A DNA stretch of 64,000 nt from Gammaproteobacteria bacterium (GCA_029862005.1 JAOTYD010000004.1:123596-187595), one strand, 5' to 3'. Positions 27,358 to 36,353 are shown, numbered from the stretch's first letter. Numbers and translations: made by a program. Notes: a model not told the origin generated them from the letters alone.

Positions 27358-29396
27358 TACACCACCACTCGATCACGTTTGGATTTGACCTCATCCTGTC
27401 CCAGTTCGCGTGCCGCCTTGTGTCCCGCATAGATGGCCGCCGCAATGATGCCGGGTGCCTGGCAATCACCTATACGTTGCAGCGACAGTCCTCCCTTTGC
27501 CCGAAATGCATCATGCCGCGCATCCAGTTGCTGCCATAATTCGTCATTTGGAATGCGCGTGCTTAGTGGAACCAGGTAATCCGTTTCGATACTCGACCGG
27601 ACTCCACTGAAAACACATTCCAGCCTGACGGTACCGGATTCCCAGCCAACCAGCCCTTTGGCGGTAATGATATCGACTCCGGCCTCGATCAATGATTTCA
27701 TGGTCAATGAATGCTCCTCGGTATGCTGGCTCCAGTCAGCAAGCATGGTTTTTGGGGTAACCATGGTCACCTTTACACCATCCGCGCACAGCTTAAGTGC
27801 GATCGTGCTGCCCAGATAATAATGATCATCGTCGTAGATAACCACATGTCCGCCGGGTACCAATCCATCCAGGACTCGCTCAACCCCGATCACGTTGTCC
27901 TGCTCGCAGCCGGCGAAGGCCGTGTCACTCCAGCGCCCAACGCCGTCGCTGCGCCAGTGCGCACCGGTGGCAAGCAGGACATGCTGACTATCGAGCTCAA
28001 GAATCGAGTCCACATCAAGCCGATTATCCGGATAGATTTCGACGTTTGCCATACGTACCAGCTGACCCAGGCGCCAGTCACGTACGCGCTTGTATTCGGA
28101 CATTCCGGGCAGGCGTGATTCCCGGTTGATCCGTCCACCGAGCTCGTGCCCGGCTTCGGCCAGGATAACCCGGTAACCTCGTTGGCCGAGCGCGCAGGCG
28201 GCTTCGAGACCTGCAGGCCCGGCACCAACGACCAGAACCGACTCATCGGCATGGCGCGCTTCGATACGATCGGGATGCCAGTCGCGGCGCCACTCTTCAC
28301 CCATGGTGGGATTCTGCGTACAGCGAATCGGCGCACCGAGGGTGTCGTGTGCATAACAGACGTTACAGCCGATACACTCGCGAATATCTTCGAGGCGCCC
28401 CTGGTCGATCTTGGCCGGTAGAAACGGGTCGGCAATCGACGGCCGCGCGGCGCCAATGAAGTCCTGCACCCCGCCCTTGATCTGCGTCAGCATTGTATCC
28501 GGAGACGTAAACCGGCCAACACTGACCACGGGCTTGCTCGTCATCGACTTGATTTTAGCCACGGCATCCTGGTGCGCCGCCTCTTTGACAAAACGGGAGC
28601 TGCCCATCTCGTAGCTGTAATCGGTCACCGTGATATCCCATAAATCGGGCATTTCAGCGACCAGCTTGAAACATTCGAGCAGCTCGTCGGGGTCGTTTTC
28701 ATAGTCAATCGGAATCGAGAAGCGTACGGCAAGCGCACTGCGATGTGAAATCGCTTCGTGGACGTCTTCGATAACCTCGCGCAACAGGCGGGTACGATTC
28801 TTGACCGACCCCCCGTATTCATCGTTGCGCTGATTTAAACTGGTCGACAGGAAATTATGCAGCAGGTAATGATGATTGGTATAAACGTAGACAATATCGA
28901 AATCAGCTTCGACCGCGCGGCGTGCAGCATCCTGATACATTTTTCGAAACGCCCGTATATCAGTTTTACTCATGGCCTGGCTTTGTACCGGGATTCCCGC
29001 GGTGGCATCATTCGGCAAACTGCTCACATCGATCGCAACCTCGCGAGTGTAGAGATTGGCCGTTCGATGGCCGCCATGCCAGAGCTCTACCCCGGCGAGC
29101 GAGCCGTGTGCATGCACCTTCTCTGTCATCAACCGCAGGTTGCAAACATCGTCATCATCGCGCAGGCTGGCGTGCGGATAGGGGGTATCATCGGAACTCG
29201 CATCGATCGAGCAATACTCGGTACAGACTACCCCCCAGCCACCTTCTGCCTTGACGCCACGCATCGCGGCCATCATTTGCGGTCGGTGATAGCCCGTGCC
29301 GGAACAATGCGGCACCTGGTAGAACCGGTTGGGAGCTGTAACCGGCCCTATTTTCAGTGGCTCGAACAGCGGATCGTAGCGCGGGTCACGCGTCAT
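27357..29396 (-). CDS. trimethylamine dehydrogenase-family flavoenzyme, paralog A
   Basis: At 679 residues this is the closer of the two copies to trimethylamine dehydrogenase: FYQVPHC (Cys31, covalent FMN), EGGWGVVCTEYCSI including the cage tyrosine, YVYTNH (Tyr/His pair), CIGCNVC plus the fourth cluster Cys, and VVGAGPAGLEA. TMADH's aromatic-cage Trp264 region reads DYSYEMGSSRF here, so trimethylamine itself may not be the substrate. The expected reaction is oxidative N-demethylation of a tertiary or secondary amine, releasing formaldehyde and passing electrons to a flavoprotein. It overlaps the Rieske gene by 11 bases and the next paralog by one, so three enzymes are translated from one message. 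Confidence 0.85.
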   Translation of the reverse strand: MTRDPRYDPLFEPLKIGPVTAPNRFYQVPHCSGTGYHRPQMMAAMRGVKAEGGWGVVCTEYCSIDASSDDTPYPHASLRDDDDVCNLRLMTEKVHAHGSLAGVELWHGGHRTANLYTREVAIDVSSLPNDATAGIPVQSQAMSKTDIRAFRKMYQDAARRAVEADFDIVYVYTNHHYLLHNFLSTSLNQRNDEYGGSVKNRTRLLREVIEDVHEAISHRSALAVRFSIPIDYENDPDELLECFKLVAEMPDLWDITVTDYSYEMGSSRFVKEAAHQDAVAKIKSMTSKPVVSVGRFTSPDTMLTQIKGGVQDFIGAARPSIADPFLPAKIDQGRLEDIRECIGCNVCYAHDTLGAPIRCTQNPTMGEEWRRDWHPDRIEARHADESVLVVGAGPAGLEAACALGQRGYRVILAEAGHELGGRINRESRLPGMSEYKRVRDWRLGQLVRMANVEIYPDNRLDVDSILELDSQHVLLATGAHWRSDGVGRWSDTAFAGCEQDNVIGVERVLDGLVPGGHVVIYDDDHYYLGSTIALKLCADGVKVTMVTPKTMLADWSQHTEEHSLTMKSLIEAGVDIITAKGLVGWESGTVRLECVFSGVRSSIETDYLVPLSTRIPNDELWQQLDARHDAFRAKGGLSLQRIGDCQAPGIIAAAIYAGHKAARELGQDEVKSKRDRVVV

Positions 29397-30615
29397 GGAC
29401 TAAGTTTACGGCCGCCACTTTCCCCTGGGCTAACAGGCGTTCGTTAACCTGCCGCAGGCTGCCCGCGGCGGGGGCCTCGTCAAGTGAAACCACCGGCAAT
29501 ATTTCGCGCAATCGGTTTTGAAACGAACCTATCCCCAGTTCCAGATCCGATAGTAGAACACCATCAAACGCGCTCGAGCGCATGCCTGCGGCCGCCCACT
29601 CGATCAGTCGTATATCTTCTTTGCCGACATCCGAGTTGATATCGCGGTTGAGTTCGCGCGCTTTTTTCATTTCGGGGCGGTCGTCAGGCAGGGCATAGGT
29701 CACGCCCGCCATAACGCTCTGCTGGTTCCCGGTCGGGTAAATCTGGTAAATCTCGATCTGGTCAGGGAACAGCGTCAGCACGAAACCGGGAAACAGACCC
29801 CAGTAGATCCACAGATTTTGATGCGACTCCGGCAGATAACTTTCCGCGGGTAATGCCGCGACGTAGTCACGATTGCGCTGCAGGCGATGCTTGCGCTGAT
29901 TGATAACGCCATAAGTCCGGTTCAAGCTACCCTCGAGTGGTTGATCGGTATAAGTCGAGCCTACCAGGTCGAACAACTCGGGATGGCCAACCGGCACATG
30001 GTAACCCTCGTTGTCGATATCGAGTACCGCTTTCCAGTCGAGATCAAAATTGTATTGATAGGGTTCGTCAAGCAGCTGCATTTCGTCGATGCGATAAAGC
30101 CCGATTTCTTCCGCCGCGTCGGCAAAAAGCTCAGCGACTGATTGACCATCACCGCCGAAACGCACAAATATCATGCCCTGCCAGACTTCGCAGTCGAGCG
30201 GCTTAAGTCCGAACTGCGATTTGTCGATTTCGGGGAAAGCGTTTGCCTTCGGAATGTTTTTAAGCGTGCCATCCAGGCTGTATGACCAACCGTGAAACGG
30301 GCAGATGAAAGCCTTGCCGCAATGTCCTTTGTCGTCGGCGACGACGCGCGATGCGCGATGCCGGCAAACGTTATGAAATGCTCGCACTTGCCCGCCCTGG
30401 TCGCGCACCACGACGGCGCGTTCGTTGGCCATCGCGAAACACTGGTAGTCGCCGCTGTTGGGCAGGTCGGAAATATGCGCAACAAACATCCAGTTGCTCA
30501 GGAATACCTGCTCCATTTCGAGCTGGGTCAATTCGTCATTGTTATAAGTCCAGGCAGGCAAGCCTTTGCGGCTACCCGCCTCTTGATATATTTCCTGTGC
30601 AGATACAAATTTCAT
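29386..30615 (-). CDS. Rieske non-heme iron oxygenase, large subunit
   Basis: This oxygenase subunit of about 409 residues resembles glycine-betaine (GbcA), stachydrine and carnitine monooxygenases. The Rieske cluster is CRHRAS and CPFHGW (Cys84, His86, Cys105, His108). The mononuclear iron site is in DNEGYHVPVGHPEL, and the bridging residue ahead of the first His is Glu, as in the carnitine and betaine group, not the Asp of aromatic dioxygenases. ATG at 30615 with GAGG upstream is preferred over GTG at 30618. It would remove the first methyl group from a quaternary ammonium compound. No reductase gene lies nearby, so its electron donor must come from elsewhere. Confidence 0.86.
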   Translation of the reverse strand: MKFVSAQEIYQEAGSRKGLPAWTYNNDELTQLEMEQVFLSNWMFVAHISDLPNSGDYQCFAMANERAVVVRDQGGQVRAFHNVCRHRASRVVADDKGHCGKAFICPFHGWSYSLDGTLKNIPKANAFPEIDKSQFGLKPLDCEVWQGMIFVRFGGDGQSVAELFADAAEEIGLYRIDEMQLLDEPYQYNFDLDWKAVLDIDNEGYHVPVGHPELFDLVGSTYTDQPLEGSLNRTYGVINQRKHRLQRNRDYVAALPAESYLPESHQNLWIYWGLFPGFVLTLFPDQIEIYQIYPTGNQQSVMAGVTYALPDDRPEMKKARELNRDINSDVGKEDIRLIEWAAAGMRSSAFDGVLLSDLELGIGSFQNRLREILPVVSLDEAPAAGSLRQVNERLLAQGKVAAVNLVHDA

Positions 30616-30670
30616 CACTTAACCTCGAGGGATACCTGGAACCACATCTGTTCGAATTAATGCCTGCTGA

Positions 30671-32080
30671 CTAGGCAGCCGGAGATGGATGGTGATGACC
30701 GCCGGACTGGTGATCCGCCTCCAGCGAGTTCACTTCTTCCATTGCCAGCAGTATTCCCTGGCGCAAAATTGAAACCATCTCATCGATTTGCTCTTTGGTG
30801 ATGGTCAATGGCGGTGACATCACGCACATATTGATGATCGGCCGCACAATCAATCCCATCGCCTGGCAATGCTTATCGATCAGGTTGCCGACTTCATAGT
30901 CCATGGCCAGATCGCCGCTACCCTGCTTCAACTCGCATTCGACACAGGCCATCAATCCCTTGCCACGCACGTCACTGACAATCGGCAGATCGCGCAGGGT
31001 TTGCATCTGCTGCTGCATGTATGGCCCTATTTCCTGTGCGTGTTCGAACAGGTTTTCACGTAGCATGATTTCCAGGTTCTTGATTCCAGCGGCAGCTGCG
31101 ACCGGATGTCCCGAGTAGGTAAAACCATTTGAGAACACCACCGAATCACCGCCCTGGTCCTTGATCTCCTGAACCAGTCGATCAGAAACCAGGAAAGCAC
31201 CCATTGGGATATAGCCCGAGGTCAACCCCTTCGCGGTGGTAATAATGTCAGGGACAATGCCAAACACGTCTTCCGACGCGAAGCAGTGGCCGAGCCGGCC
31301 GAATGCGGTGACGACCTCGTCCGACAGGTAGAGCATATCGTTTTTACGACAGACCTCGAGACAACGCTGATGATAGCCTTCAGGCGGCACGATGACACCA
31401 CCCGAAGCAAGAATCGGTTCGGCTACAAATACCGCACAGTTGTCCGCGCCTACCTCGGCAATCATATTCTCGAGATTCGCCACGCAGGCATCGAGAAAGT
31501 CGGCATCAGACTGATCCGCAGGCTTGTACAGCGGATGCGGTGCTTCGATGTGATGCACCAGGCCAATTTCCATATCGAGGTTGTTCTTGTCGCGCTCCTT
31601 GCCGGAAACGTTGCCACCGAGATAGGTGCTGCCGTGGTAACCCCGCTTTTGCGCGATGATTTTTTTCTTGCTCGGTTTGCCACGCACGTTGTTGTAAAAC
31701 TGCACAAAGCGCAGCGCCGAGTCGACCGCGGTCGAACCACCGGTGGTAAAGAAAACATGATTCAGATCACCGGGTGACTGCTCCGCAATCATTGCCGCAA
31801 ACTCCGCCGCGGGCCCCGTGGTCATCGACCACGGCGAGACGTAGGGCAGCTCCATGATCTGGTCATAAACCGCCCGCGCCATCTCTTCACGGCCATGACC
31901 GATATTGACACACCACATGCCAGCAGGCGCATCGAGCAGACGGTTACCCTCGCTATCGGTTACGTAAACGCCCTCACCCTTATTTAACAGGGTGCGTTGA
32001 TGACCGCCGATTTTGACAATATCGTCCCAGGGATGAATGAATAAATTGTCGTTTTGCTTGAGTTCTGCTGATGTGCTCAT
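30671..32080 (-). CDS. class III aminotransferase, omega-amine type
   Basis: This 469-residue PLP enzyme belongs to the class III group that moves terminal amino groups from omega-amino acids or diamines to pyruvate. Visible features: GMWCVNIGHGR near the start, the FFTTGGSTAVDSALR cofactor loop, LSDEVVTAFGR (Asp for the pyridine nitrogen) and ITTAKGLTSGY with the Schiff-base lysine. It is the first gene of the minus-strand unit leading into the Rieske and flavoenzyme genes, so it may act on the fully demethylated amine. The C terminus ends in a short His-rich tail (SGGHHHP). It is clearly different from the SpuC-like enzyme at 39106. Confidence 0.85.
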   Translation of the reverse strand: MSTSAELKQNDNLFIHPWDDIVKIGGHQRTLLNKGEGVYVTDSEGNRLLDAPAGMWCVNIGHGREEMARAVYDQIMELPYVSPWSMTTGPAAEFAAMIAEQSPGDLNHVFFTTGGSTAVDSALRFVQFYNNVRGKPSKKKIIAQKRGYHGSTYLGGNVSGKERDKNNLDMEIGLVHHIEAPHPLYKPADQSDADFLDACVANLENMIAEVGADNCAVFVAEPILASGGVIVPPEGYHQRCLEVCRKNDMLYLSDEVVTAFGRLGHCFASEDVFGIVPDIITTAKGLTSGYIPMGAFLVSDRLVQEIKDQGGDSVVFSNGFTYSGHPVAAAAGIKNLEIMLRENLFEHAQEIGPYMQQQMQTLRDLPIVSDVRGKGLMACVECELKQGSGDLAMDYEVGNLIDKHCQAMGLIVRPIINMCVMSPPLTITKEQIDEMVSILRQGILLAMEEVNSLEADHQSGGHHHPSPAA

Positions 32081-32141
32081 GTCTGTACGCCCCCGAGAAT
32101 ATTCGTCAATAGTTCATGTATTTTATTTATTTATTATATTT

Positions 32142-32157
32142 TTGCAATATATTTCAA
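32142..32157. promoter_or_regulatory. candidate operator for the BetI-like regulator
   Basis: TTGCAATATATTTCAA is palindromic at 14 of 16 positions and lies in the AT-rich 150 bases between the divergent aminotransferase and TetR genes. TTGAA...TTCAA arms are typical of BetI operators. The position, 62 bases before the aminotransferase start and about 75 before the regulator, suits control of both. No second copy was found in the window, so this remains a candidate. Confidence 0.4.
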
Positions 32158-32174
32158 TAATATAGCTATTTTTA

Positions 32175-32203
32175 TTGACCATTTACTCAGTAATAGGTAA
32201 GGT
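32175..32203 (+). promoter_or_regulatory. candidate sigma-70 promoter of the BetI-like gene
   Basis: TTGACC (32175-32180) and TAAGGT (32198-32203) are 17 bases apart, a good -35 and fair -10. The start codon of the regulator is 30 bases beyond. Only sequence resemblance supports it. Confidence 0.35.
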
Positions 32204-32232
32204 TACCCCCAATTATTACAGGGTTATAAATC

Positions 32233-32874
32233 TTGGCAACACCTGTTACCGAAAAAAATTTCGCCGGGCGTAATCGCAAAAGCCAGAGTGATTTTCGCAA
32301 GCGGCAATTGATCGATGCGACCATGGATTGCATCGATAAGCTCGGCATGTCACAAACCACGCTCGCCCGCATTGCCGAACGCGCCGGTCTGTCGCAGGGA
32401 AACGTCGTATTCCATTTTCAAAGCAAGGAAGCATTACTCGACCAGACCCTGCGCTATCTCAGCGATGAATACCTGTCAAACTGGCAATCGGCACTGGCAG
32501 CCGCCGATTCGGATCCACTAGCCCAGCTTTGCGCACTCATCAAGGCATCGTTCGCACCACAGATCTGTAACCGCAGGAAAATCAGCGTCTGGTTTGCTTT
32601 CTGGGGCGAGTCGCGCTCGCGGCCGAAGTACATGCGCGTCTGTGGCGCTCACGATAAAGCGTTTTCGGACAAGTTGTTGTCGCTATGCGAGGCCATTGAA
32701 GCTCAGCATGGCGCACGCCTGCAAGCAGCAACCGCCGCACTCAGCATCGAGGGCATGATCGACGGCCTGTGGCAAAACTTTCTCATAGGCCCACCTGGAT
32801 TTAAGCGCAACCGCGCGATTCGGGCCGTGTTTGAGTTATTCGATACGATTTACCCAAATCTGAGGAGGTGCTGA
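32233..32874 (+). CDS. TetR family regulator, BetI-like
   Basis: This 213-residue repressor has a TetR helix-turn-helix at about residues 22-70 (LARIAERAGLSQGNVVFHFQ is the recognition part) and a C-terminal domain resembling that of BetI, the choline-responsive repressor (KISVWFAFWGESRSRPKYM is typical). Translation appears to begin at TTG 32233, since the next in-frame ATG would cut into the DNA-binding domain. It is divergent from the aminotransferase-Rieske-flavoenzyme unit and is therefore its likely regulator; a quaternary amine is the natural ligand to suspect. The transporter genes follow on the same strand after 200 bases. Confidence 0.85.
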   Translation: MATPVTEKNFAGRNRKSQSDFRKRQLIDATMDCIDKLGMSQTTLARIAERAGLSQGNVVFHFQSKEALLDQTLRYLSDEYLSNWQSALAAADSDPLAQLCALIKASFAPQICNRRKISVWFAFWGESRSRPKYMRVCGAHDKAFSDKLLSLCEAIEAQHGARLQAATAALSIEGMIDGLWQNFLIGPPGFKRNRAIRAVFELFDTIYPNLRRC

Positions 32875-32884
32875 ATACGAATTC

Positions 32885-32896
32885 ATGTGATCACAA
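32885..32896. promoter_or_regulatory. GTGATCAC operator-like site upstream of the pot operon
   Basis: ATGTGATCACAA contains the exact octamer GTGATCAC (32887-32894), 185 bases before the start of the binding protein and 10 bases after the TetR gene. A separate perfect palindrome ATGTTAACAT is at 32911-32920. The octamer recurs at 22970 and 37664. Binding by the GntR regulator is inferred. Confidence 0.5.
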
Positions 32897-32932
32897 AAAC
32901 AGATTTTTTTATGTTAACATCGGTTCAAACTA

Positions 32933-32962
32933 TTGATGTGACAGGCTATTCGTCATTATGCT
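32933..32962 (+). promoter_or_regulatory. candidate promoter of the pot operon
   Basis: TTGATG (32933-32938) and TATGCT (32957-32962) are 18 bases apart and each match four of six consensus bases. The operator-like palindromes at 32885 and 32911 lie just upstream. The leader would be about 110 bases long. Support is by resemblance only. Confidence 0.33.
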
Positions 32963-33080
32963 AAGGTCTTCGCGTTACGAATATATTTCAGCTCCCTTGC
33001 GCCGTTAAGCCAGCGTACAGACTGAAAACACAATAATAAGTTTGGCATTCAAAACTAGTACGAAATTCCGAGGAGGAATT

Positions 33081-34190
33081 ATGAACAAAGACACTACCTT
33101 AAAATCCACGCTGGTTGGCTTGACCGCTGTCGCGATGCTAACAGGCGCGTCGATCGCGTCGGCAGCCGGTAAGCTCAACGTCAGTAACTGGGCCGAGTAC
33201 ATGGCCGAGGACACCATCGAGAATTTTGCTAAAGAGTATGACATCGACGTCACCTTCACACCCTACGAATCCGTCGAAGCGATCGACTCTAAATTACTCG
33301 CCGGTAACTCGGGTTACGATGTGGTTTCGCATGCGGCTTCGCAAGTAGCGCGCCTGGCCAAGGGCGGCATATTACGCAAAATCGACAAGACCAAACTGAG
33401 TAACTTCAAACACATGAGCCCCGATGTCATGGCGCAGATCGGCAGCAAGTGGGATCCGGGCCACAATTATTTCGTGCCATTCATGTGGGGCACTCATGGC
33501 GTGACCTATAACAGGGAACTGGTACTGGAAACCTACCCGGAGGCACCGATCGGTTCGATCGATATGATTTTCGACCCCAAGCATATGAAGGAGTTGGCTA
33601 AATGCGGCGTTTCTTTCCTCGATTCACCCACCGATGTCATCCCGATGGCGCTCGCCTACCTCGGAATGGAACCGGACTCAACCAACAAAGCCGATTACCA
33701 GAAGGTCGAAGAGATGCTGAAAAAGGTTCGTCCGTACATCAAAACCTTTGATAACTATGCCTATCAACGCATGCCCGAAAAAGAGTTTTGTGTCGCCGTC
33801 ACCTGGGGGCCTGATGGCTTACTCGCAATGTCCGGTGCTGAAGAAGCTAATACCGGAGTGGTTCTCGATTTCTTCCTGCCGGCGATTCCGAACTTCTGGG
33901 TCGATGGCTGGGTCATCCCCGGGGATGCCAAGAATATCGAGAACGCACACTTGTTCCTGAACTACATGATGCGTCCGCAGGTTGGCGCCAACGACAGTAA
34001 CTACACCTGGTATGCGACCGCCAACAAGACCGCAGTGCAACAAAAGCTGATCGACGAAGCGGTTACCAGCAGCACAGCTGCTTTCCCGACCGCGGCACAA
34101 GTTTCAACCATGTATACGCTCAATCCCCTACCGCCCAAGGCGGAACGCGTCCGCACCCGGACCTGGACCAACTTCAAGGCCGGAAACTAG
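33081..34190 (+). CDS. potF: polyamine ABC transporter, periplasmic binding protein
   Basis: This 369-residue exported protein belongs to the PotD/PotF family, which captures putrescine or spermidine in the periplasm. A signal peptide spans about 1-28 (hydrophobic STLVGLTAVAMLTGASIASA, then cleavage after ASAAG). The mature protein begins with LNVSNWAEYM, typical of the family, and contains the ligand-site segments VPFMWGTHGVTYN and GYDVVSHAAS. AGGAGG (33071-33076) four bases before ATG 33081 decides the start. It is followed by a hairpin with a T-run and then the ATPase and two permeases. Substrate could be putrescine (PotF-like) or another diamine. Confidence 0.9.
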   Translation: MNKDTTLKSTLVGLTAVAMLTGASIASAAGKLNVSNWAEYMAEDTIENFAKEYDIDVTFTPYESVEAIDSKLLAGNSGYDVVSHAASQVARLAKGGILRKIDKTKLSNFKHMSPDVMAQIGSKWDPGHNYFVPFMWGTHGVTYNRELVLETYPEAPIGSIDMIFDPKHMKELAKCGVSFLDSPTDVIPMALAYLGMEPDSTNKADYQKVEEMLKKVRPYIKTFDNYAYQRMPEKEFCVAVTWGPDGLLAMSGAEEANTGVVLDFFLPAIPNFWVDGWVIPGDAKNIENAHLFLNYMMRPQVGANDSNYTWYATANKTAVQQKLIDEAVTSSTAAFPTAAQVSTMYTLNPLPPKAERVRTRTWTNFKAGN

Positions 34191-34199
34191 CAAGACGAA

Positions 34200-34231
34200 A
34201 CCGGGGTGAGTAGTCACCCCGGTATTTTTTT
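34200..34231 (+). terminator. intercistronic terminator/attenuator after the binding protein
   Basis: ACCGGGGTGA and TCACCCCGGT form a perfect 10-base stem around GTAG, followed by A and seven T. It lies between the binding-protein gene and the ATPase gene. Partial readthrough would make more binding protein than membrane components, a common arrangement in ABC importers. Confidence 0.85.
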
Positions 34232-34254
34232 GGTCGGCATATAATGGGGAGAAT

Positions 34255-35400
34255 ATGTCACAGCAGGTAGATTATAACGACCGTCCCTGGCTCGACCCTG
34301 ACGCCGAACCCTTCATCAAGGTGCAAAGCGTCAGCAAGCACTTCGGCGACTTCACCGCGGTCGATAACGTCGATCTTGAAATTTTTAAGGGTGAGTTATT
34401 CTGCCTGCTCGGCGGCTCGGGCTGCGGCAAGACCACGCTGCTGCGCATGCTCGCCGGCTTCGAAACCCCCTCCTCCGGTTCGATTTTAATCGACGGCGTT
34501 AACATGAACGATGTCCCGCCCTACGAACGCCCGGTCAACATGATGTTTCAATCCTACGCGCTGTTCCCGCATATGACGGTGGAAAACAACGTCGCCTATG
34601 GTTTGAAGCGCGACGGCACTTCAAAAGCGGAGATTGCCCAGCGCGTCGAGGAGATGCTGGCGATGGTCGAGCTGACCCAGTTTCGCAAGCGTAAACCGCA
34701 CCAGCTATCGGGCGGGCAGAAACAGCGCGTCGCGCTGGCACGCGCGCTGATCAAGCAACCCAAAATGCTGCTGCTCGATGAGCCACTGGCCGCACTCGAC
34801 AAGCGTTTGCGGGAACAAACCCAATACGAGTTAATGAATCTCCAGGAAAAACTCGGTGTCACTTTCGTCGTCGTAACCCACGACCAGGAAGAAGCGATGA
34901 CCCTGTCGACCCGTATCGCAGTCATGGATGTCGGGCGCTTTCAGCAAATCGGCACCCCGACCGAAATTTACGAATTCCCGAATTCACGCCTGGTTGCCAA
35001 TTTTATCGGTAACGCCAACATGTTCGAGGGCCGTGTCACCGAAAACGGTACTGATCACGTTGTCGTCGAGAGTAAGGATCCGGCGTGTAATTTTTATATC
35101 GATCACGGCATGTCGATCCCGGAAGGCAGTAAAGTCTGGGTCGCGCTACGACCGGAGAAGATAAAAATTTCCAAACAAGCTCCCGGTGAATCCAGCACCA
35201 ACAACATCAAAGGCATGGTAAGCGATATCGGTTACCTGGGTGGAACTTCGACCTATCGTGTCCTGATTGGAGATCAGCGCATCGTTGAAATCACATCGCC
35301 CAATCTGAATCGACCAAAGGACGGCAATCCACCAATCGACTGGGACGAGGAAGTCTACTTGAGCTGGGAGCCTTCCAGTTCGGTGGTATTGACCAAGTGA
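34255..35400 (+). CDS. potG: polyamine ABC transporter, ATPase subunit
   Basis: This 381-residue ATPase powers polyamine import. Walker A is GGSGCGKT (53-60), the Q-loop is in MMFQSYALFPHMTV, the signature is LSGGQKQR, Walker B is LLLDEPLAALD, and the switch His is in VTHDQEEAM. A C-terminal TOBE domain (from about 285) is present as in PotG and PotA. The length agrees with PotG (377 in E. coli). It follows the attenuator and overlaps the first permease gene by four bases (GTGA). Confidence 0.92.
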   Translation: MSQQVDYNDRPWLDPDAEPFIKVQSVSKHFGDFTAVDNVDLEIFKGELFCLLGGSGCGKTTLLRMLAGFETPSSGSILIDGVNMNDVPPYERPVNMMFQSYALFPHMTVENNVAYGLKRDGTSKAEIAQRVEEMLAMVELTQFRKRKPHQLSGGQKQRVALARALIKQPKMLLLDEPLAALDKRLREQTQYELMNLQEKLGVTFVVVTHDQEEAMTLSTRIAVMDVGRFQQIGTPTEIYEFPNSRLVANFIGNANMFEGRVTENGTDHVVVESKDPACNFYIDHGMSIPEGSKVWVALRPEKIKISKQAPGESSTNNIKGMVSDIGYLGGTSTYRVLIGDQRIVEITSPNLNRPKDGNPPIDWDEEVYLSWEPSSSVVLTK

Positions 35401-36353
35401 GCACGCCGGCGGAAACTGCTGTCGCGGAGCAGGTTACGACGCAAGACCGGCTGCATCATCGACTGACTCATTTTTTACAACATCACTGGCGCAAGTTGGT
35501 TCTACTGGTTCCCTTTGTGTGGCTGCTGTTGTTTTTCCTGGCTCCGTTTTTCTTCGTGCTCAAGATCAGTTTCGCGGAATACACGCTGAAGAGCCCGCCG
35601 TACACCGATTTGATCCAATGGGCGGACGAGGGCGTCATGCAAATCCGCGTCGTGGTCGACAATTTCGCTTACCTGTGGGAAGACGATCTCTACGTCAACA
35701 CTTATCTGAGTTCAGTCAAGATTTCGACTATATCGACCATCCTGTGCTTGTTGGTCGGCTACCCGATGGCTTATGCCATCGTGCGCTCCAATCATACCGT
35801 CAAGCATATCCTGTTAATGTTGGTCATCCTGCCATTCTGGACTTCGTTCCTGCTGCGCGTCTACGCCTGGATGGGCCTCCTCAACGACCAGGGCCTGATC
35901 AACGACATCCTCACCTGGATGGGCTTCGAACCGCTACGCATGATGTACACCCATTTCGCGGTTTACGTCGGCATCGTCTATACCTATGTGCCGTTCATGA
36001 TCCTGCCGCTCTACGCCAACATGGAAAAACTCGACTGGACCCTCCTCGAAGCGGCAGCCGACCTCGGCGCCAGGCCGATGACAACTTTTTTTACCGTGAC
36101 CTTGCCGATGACACTGCCGGGCATCATCGCGGGCTCGCTACTGGTGTTTATCCCGGCAACCGGTGAATTTGTCATCCCGGACCTGCTCGGTGGCGGTAAC
36201 GTGCTGATGATTGGCCGCGTGCTGTACAACGAATTCCACCAGAATATCGACTGGCCGGTGGCGTCCGCGGTCGCGATCGCCTTGCTGTTGGTGCTGGTCA
36301 TTCCGATGATGCTGTACCAGCATATCCAGGCGAAGGAGGTTGAAGGCAAGTGA
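35397..36353 (+). CDS. potH: polyamine ABC transporter, permease PotH-like
   Basis: This 318-residue inner-membrane permease has six transmembrane segments. The first is LVLLVPFVWLLLFFLAPFFF at about 39-58. The ATPase-contacting EAA loop reads LLEAAADLGARPMTTFFTVTLP, near residue 217, and it lies between the later helices as usual. GTG at 35397 overlaps the ATPase stop. The following permease gene overlaps this one by four bases. PotH and PotI form a heterodimeric channel in the putrescine system, and this pair matches that pattern. Confidence 0.91.
   Translation: MSTPAETAVAEQVTTQDRLHHRLTHFLQHHWRKLVLLVPFVWLLLFFLAPFFFVLKISFAEYTLKSPPYTDLIQWADEGVMQIRVVVDNFAYLWEDDLYVNTYLSSVKISTISTILCLLVGYPMAYAIVRSNHTVKHILLMLVILPFWTSFLLRVYAWMGLLNDQGLINDILTWMGFEPLRMMYTHFAVYVGIVYTYVPFMILPLYANMEKLDWTLLEAAADLGARPMTTFFTVTLPMTLPGIIAGSLLVFIPATGEFVIPDLLGGGNVLMIGRVLYNEFHQNIDWPVASAVAIALLLVLVIPMMLYQHIQAKEVEGK

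Noticed and set aside
26707..27432. 241-residue open frame opposite the start of flavoenzyme B
   Set aside because: Antisense to the conserved FMN barrel; composition is that of a shadow frame.
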